DNA from: Phycisphaerae bacterium
GTDB lineage: Bacteria; Planctomycetota; Phycisphaerae; UBA1845
Assembly: GCA_021604825.1 (NCBI GenBank)
Contig: BQJS01000044.1
Coordinates: 1 to 25,784 of the forward strand
Length of the DNA: 25,784 bases
Reading direction: 5' to 3'
Part shown: one piece after another, positions 17,701 through 24,148 of the stretch
Layout of the letters: every line of letters begins with the position of its first letter
Numbering within the stretch: position 1 is the stretch's first letter
The notes under the pieces: generated by a model
Database searches by the model: none
What the model saw: the letters and a program-made list of their open reading frames with translations, nothing else
Told to the model about the DNA's origin: nothing
Made by a program: the position numbers and the translations under genes

Positions 17701-20700
17701 TTATGATTTGGATGGTTGGCTGGTACATTCTGTTACACCAGTCAAAGGGTCAGCAGGCGAGGACATTGAATCGCAGGAAGAACAGAAGGTTGAGTTCACG
17801 CGAGACCGAGTTGGGCGTCTACTAGAACGTCGTCTGGTTCGTGCTTCTGAAAGCGAACTCGTGGCGGCGGTCGGGTTCACCTACAACAATTTGGATGATG
17901 TCATTCAATCGACCGGACTCGATGGACTGTTTACGCAATCGATTTTTGACAATCGTGGCCTCGTTACAGAACGCAAGTATGGTTATGGTGCGTCGTTTGG
18001 GACCTTTGAAAGTAGCAATCTATACCCGCGTCTGACGGAAACATACACCTACGATCTCGTCGGTCGCCTAGACCGGGTTAGTTACGTCGACGGCCGTTAC
18101 AGTGATTTCGGAGGAGCTCGCGATGCATTCGGGCGCCCCGAACTAACTTTGGAATCACCCGCGGGAGCCATTTCGACGCTGAAGTATGACGCAAATGGGA
18201 ACGTCATTGAAGCGAAGGTTTTTCAAGGACCGGGTGAAGTGTCTAGTGTGCTGACGCGATACGACGAGACGCAGCGCCCATATTACATTAACAATGAAGA
18301 CGTTCACGGAAATGGCGCTGCGGATAGTATTTTCGTGCAGAGCTTCACGCGGAATGGGCTCGTGAGGTGCACAGTTCAGCGCGGATCGAATCCGTGTTCC
18401 GGTATAATCAACGCAGACCCAAGCGTGGGTTTCGGAAGTATTGCGGCGATCGGTGATGTGCAATTGGGCGACATTGCCAGCATCAATGAGTACGACGCCA
18501 TCGGACGCATGTCGAAAATGTATTCAACCAGCGCGGCAGTCGATTGCGATTCGGGTTCTTCAGCGCCGCTAACTACAAGCTACGAGTACGACCTCGCGGA
18601 AAATCAAGTTGTTGTTACGCACTCTGATGGGACCAATTCGAGGTCTATTAGAAACAAGTACGATACTTACGGCCAGTCCATCGAAAGCGAGCAATTGCAG
18701 ACAGGTGCAATGCGGGAGATGTCGTACACATCTCTTGGCATGCCTTCAAAAATGCAGTCCTTTGACACGACTAAGCGGGGCAACGTCGAACTGACGAAAA
18801 CGAAACTACAACATGAGGTCGACGGAAGGCTCAAGTCAGTCGCGAATGTAGACCCGGCCAACCCCGCTAACATGTCCGAGATCAAATGGTCATACTCACC
18901 TGATGGTCGGTTGGCATTAGTTGAAAACGATGCTGGTACAACAAGCCATACATATGTCGACGAAGATCTGGTGCATCTTGTCGAAGATCCCCTAGGGAAC
19001 ACGCGATCTACTAAATTGAATCAAGATGGGTTTCTCCAAGAGGTTTCGGTTTCGTACCCAAGTGTCGGCCGATCGTCAAGGGAGCTCAAGCGGATTTTTT
19101 CCTATGGTGATGCGTCCGGGTTGATTTACGACATTCGTAGAAGCGCAGACGGGCCTAAGGCAAGTTTCGCGCATGACATACGCGGAGCTCTCAATACGTA
19201 CAAAGATCGAAAAGGGGCTACGTCGACATCCGTCATTGACCATGTCAACAATGCGATCGAGACCCATCAGGATTTAAATGGCCTGAACCGAACAGTCCTA
19301 CGCGAAAGTGCACCGCAAGGTGCAGTTATCTCGGAAACCCATAACTCCGGCAGCGCCGAACAGGAAACGGTCTACAACGTGACGCCCACCGGGCAACGGG
19401 CACGTGTGGTCTTTCCCGATTCTGGAAACCCAGATAGCGATAGTTTCCGCACCACTTTTAACGCTTTTTCAGAAATGAAGTCTGCCACGGATCCACGCGG
19501 CAGAACGACTGGCGGCGCGACGTTGTTGAGTGCGACGGATGGGCACCTCGTTACACGCACGATGGCTGCCGGGGAAACGTATGCGTACGAACGCGACGGA
19601 CTTGGGCGTATCGTTAGGGCCACGCTGTTAGATCCAAGCGACCAAATGGTCAATGAAGTTGAATACCAATACGACGGTTTGGGGCGTCTTGCTGGTGAAA
19701 CGCAACGAATTGCAAACGGTTCTGATTTCACGACGACGTACCAGTACAACAGCAGCGGCCATCTAATCGAAGTTGGTTATCCGGATGGCGAATCGCTGTT
19801 TATGGGCGATCCTGTGGGTGATGCATTCAAGCCCGATCCATTGGGTCGGCCGACCACAATTACTTTCGGAACAGCGGCGAACAATGCACAACTGGCCGAA
19901 TACACCTACGACGGGCCCAATGTAGACACGGCGACATCGTTCGAGTCCGCCGGCAAGCCTGTTCTCATCGTGAAGAATTTGTTCGACTCTGTGGGGCGGT
20001 TGGACGTCCGTACCTGGAATTCGTTTGAGGCGGGCACCGCGGCAGAGTCGATCAATTCTCTCCACCGTGCCTACGACGCCAACGACAACATCGTCGCGGA
20101 ATATTCTGACCAACCGGGTGGTTCGGCGAAGTATGTCATCGACTCGCTCAATCGGATCATCCGGGCCTCGCGTGGTACAGCCAACAGCAGTAACTCCAAC
20201 TTCGTGAAGGGATCCGAAGTTTTCGATTTCGACCGCGGCGTAGAAGACAACAATGCGATGGATCTTGTCGGAAATGTGCTCCAAGCCACCGTCAAGACCA
20301 TGACAACGGACGGGTTGTTCAACCAAGAGATTATCAACATTCTCTCAATGAACGATGCGAATGAAATCGATGCGCTGTTAAGCACTGTCGACGGCATCCC
20401 CACACCCGAAGACTTTGACTATGACGCTGCAGGCAACCTAATCGCCGACGGTGAGAAACGTTACGAATACGACGATCGTTACCAATTGACGCGCGTCACA
20501 ACGCTCACCGACGAATTGCTAGCTGCCTATACCTACGATGCGCTTGGTCGGCGAGTTACCGAGGAGATCGGACTGGCTGCCGAGACCCTGGGAGTTCTGA
20601 CGTCTGGAGAGGCAGCTGGCACAAAGCGTTTCGTTTACGCCGGGAATCGAGTCGTCGCCGAGTACGATTTTAATGACCCAGCCAACGAGTTCATTCTCAA

Positions 20701-22465
20701 GCGCAACTTCTGGAGCGCTGAAGGTCTCGACACCTTGTTGCGCACGGATCACTTTGAAGACGACACCGGCCAGGTGTTTCATTCCATATTCTACGCGACC
20801 GATGCCCAAGGCTCACCGCTCTCAGCCGTCGTCTACGACGATACAGACGATCGCGCCGTGGTGGTCGAGCGCTACGTGTACGACGTTCATGGCAAGATGT
20901 ACGTTACCGGTTACGGCTGTAGGCGAACCGACATTGACTGCGATGGCATCGTGGGTGCTACGGACCTCGTCCTTGTCAGCAGCGCGTACATACCAAGCGG
21001 CGCAGAAGGCATGCGCGAAGATGTCTGCGGTGGGGGCGTAAACGGTGATGAACCAGATGGAGCTATCAATGACGACGACCTAAGATGCGTGCGCGTTGAC
21101 CTGGGCGCAGGAGTACCGGGTCTGTTCAATGCCGATGACGCACAAGCTGACACAGCGCTCGACGCCTATCCAAAGCCAGACCGCGCCCACGGTCTGCACG
21201 GCCTACCCATAGACCACGCCACCGGCCTAGTGTACGCCAGAGCCCGCCACTACCACCCAAGACTAGGCCGCTGGACCCGCCGAGACCCGAAAGGATACGT
21301 GGACGGGGGAAATTTGTATGAGGCATTTCGATCGAATTCAGCGCGATATGTCGATCCCATGGGCACACTCGTCGACGAAGTATTCAATTGGCTCATAAAC
21401 GATCGTTTTCTTTCAAATGAAGAGCTGGATCGCGCATCCGATGGAGATTCGGGAGTAGCCGGAGTAAGCGAATACAAAGGGAAGTTAGCAACTGACATCT
21501 CGAACTCGTTCGACACTGTAGTCGACATAGCGCAGATCGCGGTCGATCCCTACGGTGATATTGATTACATGGCGATTCTTTACATTCCAAAAGGGGTCAA
21601 TGAAGGATATCGACAACCTGCAATCGAATCTATGACAGGTCGTTTAAACTCCATTGTCACCGCTCAAGTCCAGGCCGGCGCGGATATTGATTCGGTTTCG
21701 TCATATACAAGTTTGTCTATGTATACGCTAGGTGATGTGAGTGGCGCAACACAACTTGGGGAGGCATTGTATGGCGTAGACTTAGCATCCAATGAAATGC
21801 TCAGCACTGGTGAGGCTTGGCACCGAGGAGTGCAGGGCGGAAGCAAGATGGTCATTTTTGGGTTAGGTCCGAAAGCCCTAAAAAATGCACGGGCGCGAAG
21901 CACCTACGCCCGCGTTGCCAAAGCTGAGAGTGAATTTGCCGCATCGATGGCTGGAAGGAGCGAAATACATGCGCGAGTGATGGCCGCTATTGAGAAGAGC
22001 AGAGCAGCCAATAGGGCCAGTCAGTTCAAAGAATTTGCGAGTCGAACCAAAAATCTTGAACCAGGACCAAACATCGTTTATAGAGCTCTCAACGCAGCCG
22101 ATGCCGAAGCTCTAGCTTCTGGGCGTGGGTTGACCGCAAAAGCGCCTAATGGAGACTGGACAGCGCTAGAACATGTCCTGAACGCGGCAGAAGAATCAAG
22201 ATCGGCCTTGGGTGGCGCCGCTAGAAATAGTCCGTGGATTTCAACGTCTCGGAGACTTGACATTGCAAGGAGGTTTGAGGGCGGAAATGGCGTAGTTGCG
22301 ATAGACTTGAATAAAGTGACATCACTACAAGTAGAAGTTTGGAGATATGCGCCACGAGTCAACGGGGTCGAAGGGCTCGCATTCCAACGCTCCTTTTGGT
22401 CACAGGAAGTTACCATTTTTAAAGAGATTCCATATTCTGCCATCGTCGGGCCACGCCCTAGGTAA
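14771..22465 (+). CDS. Giant exported RHS/YD-repeat polymorphic toxin with P-domain-like and EF-hand insertions
   Basis: 2564 aa. A signal peptide (LVLAALAVSLLAPRTMAQ, cleavage near residue 43-44) sends it through Sec; there is no PAAR or VgrG-like head as in T6SS Rhs proteins. Residues about 45-380 form an unassigned beta-rich head with several Cys. YD repeats start near 440 (GYEHDPGGRLTRITNADG) and recur to about 1990 (YEYDAAGRVEKV, YTYDLVGRLDRV, YQYDGLGRLAGE, FDYDAAGNLIADG, YTYDALGRRVTEE), forming the RHS cocoon. P-domain-like segments interrupt them at about 585-780. After YVYDVHGK an EF-hand pair (2054-2103) precedes the RHS core, whose signature reads IDHATGLVYARARHYHP, LGRWTRRDP and YVDPMG (ending Gly2198). 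Residues 2199-2564 are the variable tip, with an ADP-ribosyltransferase-like end. RHS proteins encapsulate a C-terminal toxin and usually release it by self-cleavage next to DPxG. It is coupled to the preceding gene and followed by a candidate immunity gene. Confidence 0.9.
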   Translation: MRIGNLNMQMIRTSTITTIAGRSRRTLVLAALAVSLLAPRTMAQLADLSDLSENGVMNAPYRGGVTAWRESNLEMAYGEVKNVTVRYNMNDISDFEPAGSILGSWDRNVVRVFHGHNCSGKEILPPAFTSRTIGEPDGSSPLNWNWKLSFKVVGTPSIEINEYEISVEYDAEFIDGEVPVFLGDCCPGDFSFPCTPQPYLCNCPSVPPCDIPSLDTKTRSTGNALNVAVAPTSVAHGIGGQHPWYPGTAILGVRAGAASLSATVSESAEMIGQSFLIEPDSGDDFVDLHFYDVRLPGWPETIYVQDKATFDVGTPWPGHAPGYWVDRESADDSIDVVGPDGTIYRFAVEAGEEDPEGVHFLKYVIPPGCAHSSSATATYYYTEYGGHQYLTGIRNGTDGPGAPENIALTREFAPDQPAHVTTVVAGGETWTIGRDTNGWIASVEPPGSKGRRGYEHDPGGRLTRITNADGNSMHEFLYVPSGDFEGNMLSEKSAVEPEGAVVEIASYAYSENEIVQTYKPGLTGGSPDRVITSNYSDKLLTGVAIGSSHTNYTWDEENESGNVVLLEEESADGLILSHGYASGLAGGDTGRGFCGMSAEGPWTLTILDHRGTGTGVVNSWAFDITTITGTSLFTTGNTDANPIKDWKDGASGETKYTIEPELTDPNEEYVIDNIRIELDITHSHRSDLEVRLEHGGHDVLLFYRLGHECCPEDEGSYGCLIGFGGGRIAVIFDDMDPDAGNIHAENGQNGVDIDGVFTTEQNCHDGDLCSGFAGALQASTPFRTRSVLVGAGGEELVVSDTRIRVAEDGKLLRLPQLIATIDGAGQETKIEYVDSEFNRIRSVTGPSVTKPIPTDPSNTEFTYYTAADGGHLANLLAIKKVKIQTNPDVTQVTEYEYDDRRRLIKTTVGIGTADPLVTEFKGFSVPRLRYDGQPELVEDPSGFNTRYEYDAAGRVEKVTTFLTANAVTGGSHETSNTYDLDGWLVHSVTPVKGSAGEDIESQEEQKVEFTRDRVGRLLERRLVRASESELVAAVGFTYNNLDDVIQSTGLDGLFTQSIFDNRGLVTERKYGYGASFGTFESSNLYPRLTETYTYDLVGRLDRVSYVDGRYSDFGGARDAFGRPELTLESPAGAISTLKYDANGNVIEAKVFQGPGEVSSVLTRYDETQRPYYINNEDVHGNGAADSIFVQSFTRNGLVRCTVQRGSNPCSGIINADPSVGFGSIAAIGDVQLGDIASINEYDAIGRMSKMYSTSAAVDCDSGSSAPLTTSYEYDLAENQVVVTHSDGTNSRSIRNKYDTYGQSIESEQLQTGAMREMSYTSLGMPSKMQSFDTTKRGNVELTKTKLQHEVDGRLKSVANVDPANPANMSEIKWSYSPDGRLALVENDAGTTSHTYVDEDLVHLVEDPLGNTRSTKLNQDGFLQEVSVSYPSVGRSSRELKRIFSYGDASGLIYDIRRSADGPKASFAHDIRGALNTYKDRKGATSTSVIDHVNNAIETHQDLNGLNRTVLRESAPQGAVISETHNSGSAEQETVYNVTPTGQRARVVFPDSGNPDSDSFRTTFNAFSEMKSATDPRGRTTGGATLLSATDGHLVTRTMAAGETYAYERDGLGRIVRATLLDPSDQMVNEVEYQYDGLGRLAGETQRIANGSDFTTTYQYNSSGHLIEVGYPDGESLFMGDPVGDAFKPDPLGRPTTITFGTAANNAQLAEYTYDGPNVDTATSFESAGKPVLIVKNLFDSVGRLDVRTWNSFEAGTAAESINSLHRAYDANDNIVAEYSDQPGGSAKYVIDSLNRIIRASRGTANSSNSNFVKGSEVFDFDRGVEDNNAMDLVGNVLQATVKTMTTDGLFNQEIINILSMNDANEIDALLSTVDGIPTPEDFDYDAAGNLIADGEKRYEYDDRYQLTRVTTLTDELLAAYTYDALGRRVTEEIGLAAETLGVLTSGEAAGTKRFVYAGNRVVAEYDFNDPANEFILKRNFWSAEGLDTLLRTDHFEDDTGQVFHSIFYATDAQGSPLSAVVYDDTDDRAVVVERYVYDVHGKMYVTGYGCRRTDIDCDGIVGATDLVLVSSAYIPSGAEGMREDVCGGGVNGDEPDGAINDDDLRCVRVDLGAGVPGLFNADDAQADTALDAYPKPDRAHGLHGLPIDHATGLVYARARHYHPRLGRWTRRDPKGYVDGGNLYEAFRSNSARYVDPMGTLVDEVFNWLINDRFLSNEELDRASDGDSGVAGVSEYKGKLATDISNSFDTVVDIAQIAVDPYGDIDYMAILYIPKGVNEGYRQPAIESMTGRLNSIVTAQVQAGADIDSVSSYTSLSMYTLGDVSGATQLGEALYGVDLASNEMLSTGEAWHRGVQGGSKMVIFGLGPKALKNARARSTYARVAKAESEFAASMAGRSEIHARVMAAIEKSRAANRASQFKEFASRTKNLEPGPNIVYRALNAADAEALASGRGLTAKAPNGDWTALEHVLNAAEESRSALGGAARNSPWISTSRRLDIARRFEGGNGVVAIDLNKVTSLQVEVWRYAPRVNGVEGLAFQRSFWSQEVTIFKEIPYSAIVGPRPR
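16507..17110 (+). other. P-domain-like segments in swapped order inside the RHS protein
   Basis: Residues about 585-627 contain SAEGPWTLTILDHRG followed by GVVNSWAFDIT, the signature of the second half of proprotein-convertase P domains (G-x-W-x-L-x-V-x-D ... G-x-L-N-x-W). Residues about 650-775 contain VIDNIRIELDITHSHRSDL then VRLEHGG, the signature of the first half (I-x-H-x-x-x-x-D-L-x-x-x-L), ending with VIFDDMDPD and a Cys-containing loop. The halves therefore occur in the opposite order to normal P domains. Confidence 0.6.
20920..21115 (+). other. EF-hand (dockerin-like) pair inserted at the RHS core seam
   Basis: Residues 2054-2065 read DIDCDGIVGATD, fitting the D-x-D-x-D-G-x-x-x-x-x-D calcium loop. 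Residues 2091-2103 read NGDEPDGAINDDD, a second acidic loop. They sit between the last YD-type strand (YVYDVHGKMYVTGYG) and the conserved TGLVYARARHYHP core, where most RHS proteins have only about 20 residues. The spacing of the two loops is close to that of type-I dockerins and to the loops at the end of the beta-helix protein. Confidence 0.65.
21365..22462 (+). other. Variable C-terminal tip of the RHS protein: probable ADP-ribosyltransferase-like toxin
   Basis: 366 residues after the DPMG core. The first about 235 residues are a linker with a possible hydrophobic helix (SKMVIFGLGPKAL) and an Ala/Arg-rich helical part. The last about 130 residues begin NIVYRALNAADAEAL (Arg2438) and continue with LEHVLNAAEESR, NSPWISTSRRLDIARRF (Ser-Thr-Ser 2491-2493), GVVAIDLNKV and FWSQEVTIFKEIP (Glu2546). 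The order R, then S-T-S, then a late Glu is the R-S-E arrangement of ADP-ribosyltransferases, which transfer ADP-ribose from NAD to a target. Similar tips with HVL and STS motifs occur in bacterial polymorphic toxins. GC content drops sharply at the start of this segment. Confidence 0.55.
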
Positions 22466-22522
22466 GTTGGTTAATGAGTACGGGCGACGACGTTGGTTTT
22501 GCCCAGCAGTGAGTAATTTGCA

Positions 22523-22870
22523 ATGAATGAGAATGCACTCGAGTCTACGGCAGCAGAACTACGACAAGCAATTACCGATTTTCTTGTTCCGCTTCAAACA
22601 ACGCGCGTTGTCAACAAGGACGCGTTTGCTAGGCTATTCACCCATGCTCAAGAGCTGATGCCGATTTTGAAAGAGCACGAATTGGTGCCAAAATCGCTGC
22701 TTAATGAGTTATATAGGGTGCCCTTGGTGATTCTAGCTGAAGCACCCTATTTTAAAGATGAATCAGAGCAGTTGGACGAGATGGCCCACAAAATCGGTGT
22801 ATGTTTTAGCCGAATCCTGAAAGGTGAAGTACCAGAGGATAGGATTCCTGGTGTCCCGAGACTCATGTAA
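22523..22870 (+). CDS. Candidate cognate immunity protein, family unknown
   Basis: 115 aa, starting 57 nt after the RHS stop on the same strand. I recognise no family. The protein looks entirely alpha-helical and mildly acidic, with no signal peptide, so it should be cytoplasmic: AELRQAITDFLVPLQ, DAFARLFTHAQELMPILKE, SLLNELYRVPLVILAE, LDEMAHKIGVCFSRILKG. Size, position directly after a polymorphic-toxin tip and AT content like the tip fit an immunity protein that blocks the toxin in the producer. No strong Shine-Dalgarno is visible before the ATG. The function is inferred from context alone. Confidence 0.6.
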   Translation: MNENALESTAAELRQAITDFLVPLQTTRVVNKDAFARLFTHAQELMPILKEHELVPKSLLNELYRVPLVILAEAPYFKDESEQLDEMAHKIGVCFSRILKGEVPEDRIPGVPRLM

Positions 22871-22987
22871 TAGGCAGAGTGCTTAAACGTTGGAGATACG
22901 GATAAAGCGGGACTGTCACGAACGCCATCAAGTTAGCACGTAAATCTGCGCCATCACTGCACTTATGAATACTTGAGCATTGAATGA

Positions 22988-23033
22988 CCTCCTGTGAAAA
23001 TGTTGGTGTGAAGTCAACCATCAACACAGGAGG
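22988..23033 (+). promoter_or_regulatory. Hairpin that hides the transposase Shine-Dalgarno
   Basis: CCTCCTGTG (22988-22996) pairs perfectly with CACAGGAGG (23025-23033). Inside it, TGTTGGTG and CATCAACA can extend the stem with one G-U pair. The right arm contains AGGAGG, 6 nt before the ATG at 23040. In a transcript reading in from outside, the ribosome site would be base-paired. IS10 and IS50, of the same IS4 family, limit their transposase from outside transcripts in this way. Confidence 0.6.
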
Positions 23034-23039
23034 CCAAGG

Positions 23040-23201
23040 ATGGCTACCAGTATTACTTGCGCGTTGAATCGGATCAAGGAAGAACTCGATTCGCATCTAA
23101 CACCTGAACACATTCTCGATGCTTGCGGGAGGGCTGGACACGATTGGCGAGAACGCGTGTTGGGTCGGGTGCTTACCGTCCGGCCCGGCTTGATCGAATG
23201 A
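23040..23201 (+). pseudogene. IS4-family transposase remnant (first 53 codons)
   Basis: Translation gives MATSITCALNRIKEELDSH, then LTPEHILDACGRAGHDW and RERVL, before running into a TGA at 23199-23201. The R-I-x-x-E-L, H-L-T-P-E-x-I and G-H-x-W-R-x-R-x-L pattern is that of the N-terminus of IS4-type transposases common in planctomycetes, which are normally about 350-450 aa. The match fades after RVLTV, near 23180, so the rest of the element was deleted. The catalytic DDE region is not present in the window. AGGAGG is a very strong ribosome site, so the peptide could still be made. Confidence 0.65.
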
Positions 23202-23305
23202 TCTCATGCGGCAAATTGGCGCGCCTTGCCTTTCTTGGCGATCGGGTATTTGGTTTTTCTTGGGATACGAACAAGTGGTGTTCGAGTTTGAGTCTGGCGG
23301 GGGTG

Positions 23306-23917
23306 CTACTCTTTGTTGGCGGCGAGAATCGCTTCAATTTCGGATTTGAGTTCTGTTGTGATTATCTTGGGGTAGCACCATAGCCAGCGGCCTTCTAGCT
23401 GGCATGTTCCGTTTTCTGGCGCGTTGGATTCCAGGTCCATTGCTTGTTGGAATGATTCTTTGGCTTCGTCAAAAATTGCTAACTTTGCTTGAGACGCCGC
23501 GAGGACATACCAAGTCAGGGCGTCGTTCTCGAATCCAAGCTTGACTTCGCTTTTAGCTGCATCGGCGGCTTGATTGAATTCACCGTTGCGATAGCGGGCC
23601 AGCGCAAGCACCTGCCTGATTCCGGCCATCGGATAATCGGCCAAGCTATCGGCAACTATGGCATCCTCCAGTGCGACATTGTTGTCCGTGTGTTGATCAA
23701 GTGTCAGTCCTGTCATCACACGATGAACCCGAATGTTATCTACAAACTTGCGCCCTTCGCTGGTCCAAATCATGACGCCGCCAGCCCCCCTGTCGAGTTC
23801 GATTACGCTACAGATCAAATCGTCGCCCCATTCAGCGACACCGTTCTCATCGATATCGCGAGCATCAAGAATCATCCGACAATCAGCCAGAAGCCGAACC
23901 ATGCCTCTGTTGACCAT
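23306..23917 (-). CDS. TPR-like protein, perhaps the C-terminal remnant of a larger protein
   Basis: 203 aa on the minus strand from ATG 23917. The frame stays open a further 15 codons upstream to a TAA, and no Shine-Dalgarno precedes the ATG, so the true start is uncertain. The N-terminal part (LLADCRMILDARDIDENG, CSVIELDRGAGG, DNIRVHRVMTGLTLDQ) matches nothing I know. From about residue 98 it is TPR-like: MAGIRQVLALARYRNGEFNQ, LTWYVLAASQAKLAIFDEAK and SFQQAMDLES, with the W/L/G/Y/A/F/A/P spacing of two helical hairpins. Such repeats end many planctomycete Ser/Thr kinases and WD40 proteins, so this may be a fragment left after rearrangement. No kinase or WD40 sequence is seen upstream. Confidence 0.5.
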   Translation of the reverse strand: MVNRGMVRLLADCRMILDARDIDENGVAEWGDDLICSVIELDRGAGGVMIWTSEGRKFVDNIRVHRVMTGLTLDQHTDNNVALEDAIVADSLADYPMAGIRQVLALARYRNGEFNQAADAAKSEVKLGFENDALTWYVLAASQAKLAIFDEAKESFQQAMDLESNAPENGTCQLEGRWLWCYPKIITTELKSEIEAILAANKE

Positions 23918-24148
23918 GCCGCTAGATTGTTGGATGGCGAAAGTGCCACGTTCGCGACGAAGTTATGAACAATCAAGTCAGAACGCTGGCAAATGAAAGT
24001 CCCCGAGTGTCCAGATACCCCCGGTATCCATAAGCAAGCGGAAAACTCTCCCCAATCGACGTGCCCATCCACACACCAAGCCTAGTGGCCCATTGACACT
24101 GTATAAGCTAACATATCGTCTCAAAATCTTTGTATTTAAGGAGGTGTC
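23918..24148. promoter_or_regulatory. Divergent intergenic region with -35-like box and small inverted repeat
   Basis: Between the TPR-like gene (-) and the SLATT gene (+). TTGACA (24093-24098) is a perfect -35 for rightward transcription, but the best -10, TATCGT (24114-24119), is weak and spaced only 15 nt. GATACC (24014-24019) and GGTATC (24023-24028) form a short perfect inverted repeat around CCC, a possible operator. The SLATT gene has a near-ideal ribosome site, AAGGAGGTG (24138-24146). Confidence 0.3.

Noticed and set aside
23872..24072. 66-codon minus-strand frame overlapping the start of the TPR-like gene
   Set aside because: No recognisable family and it overlaps the better-supported frame. 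A frameshifted upstream part of the TPR protein was considered but could not be shown.
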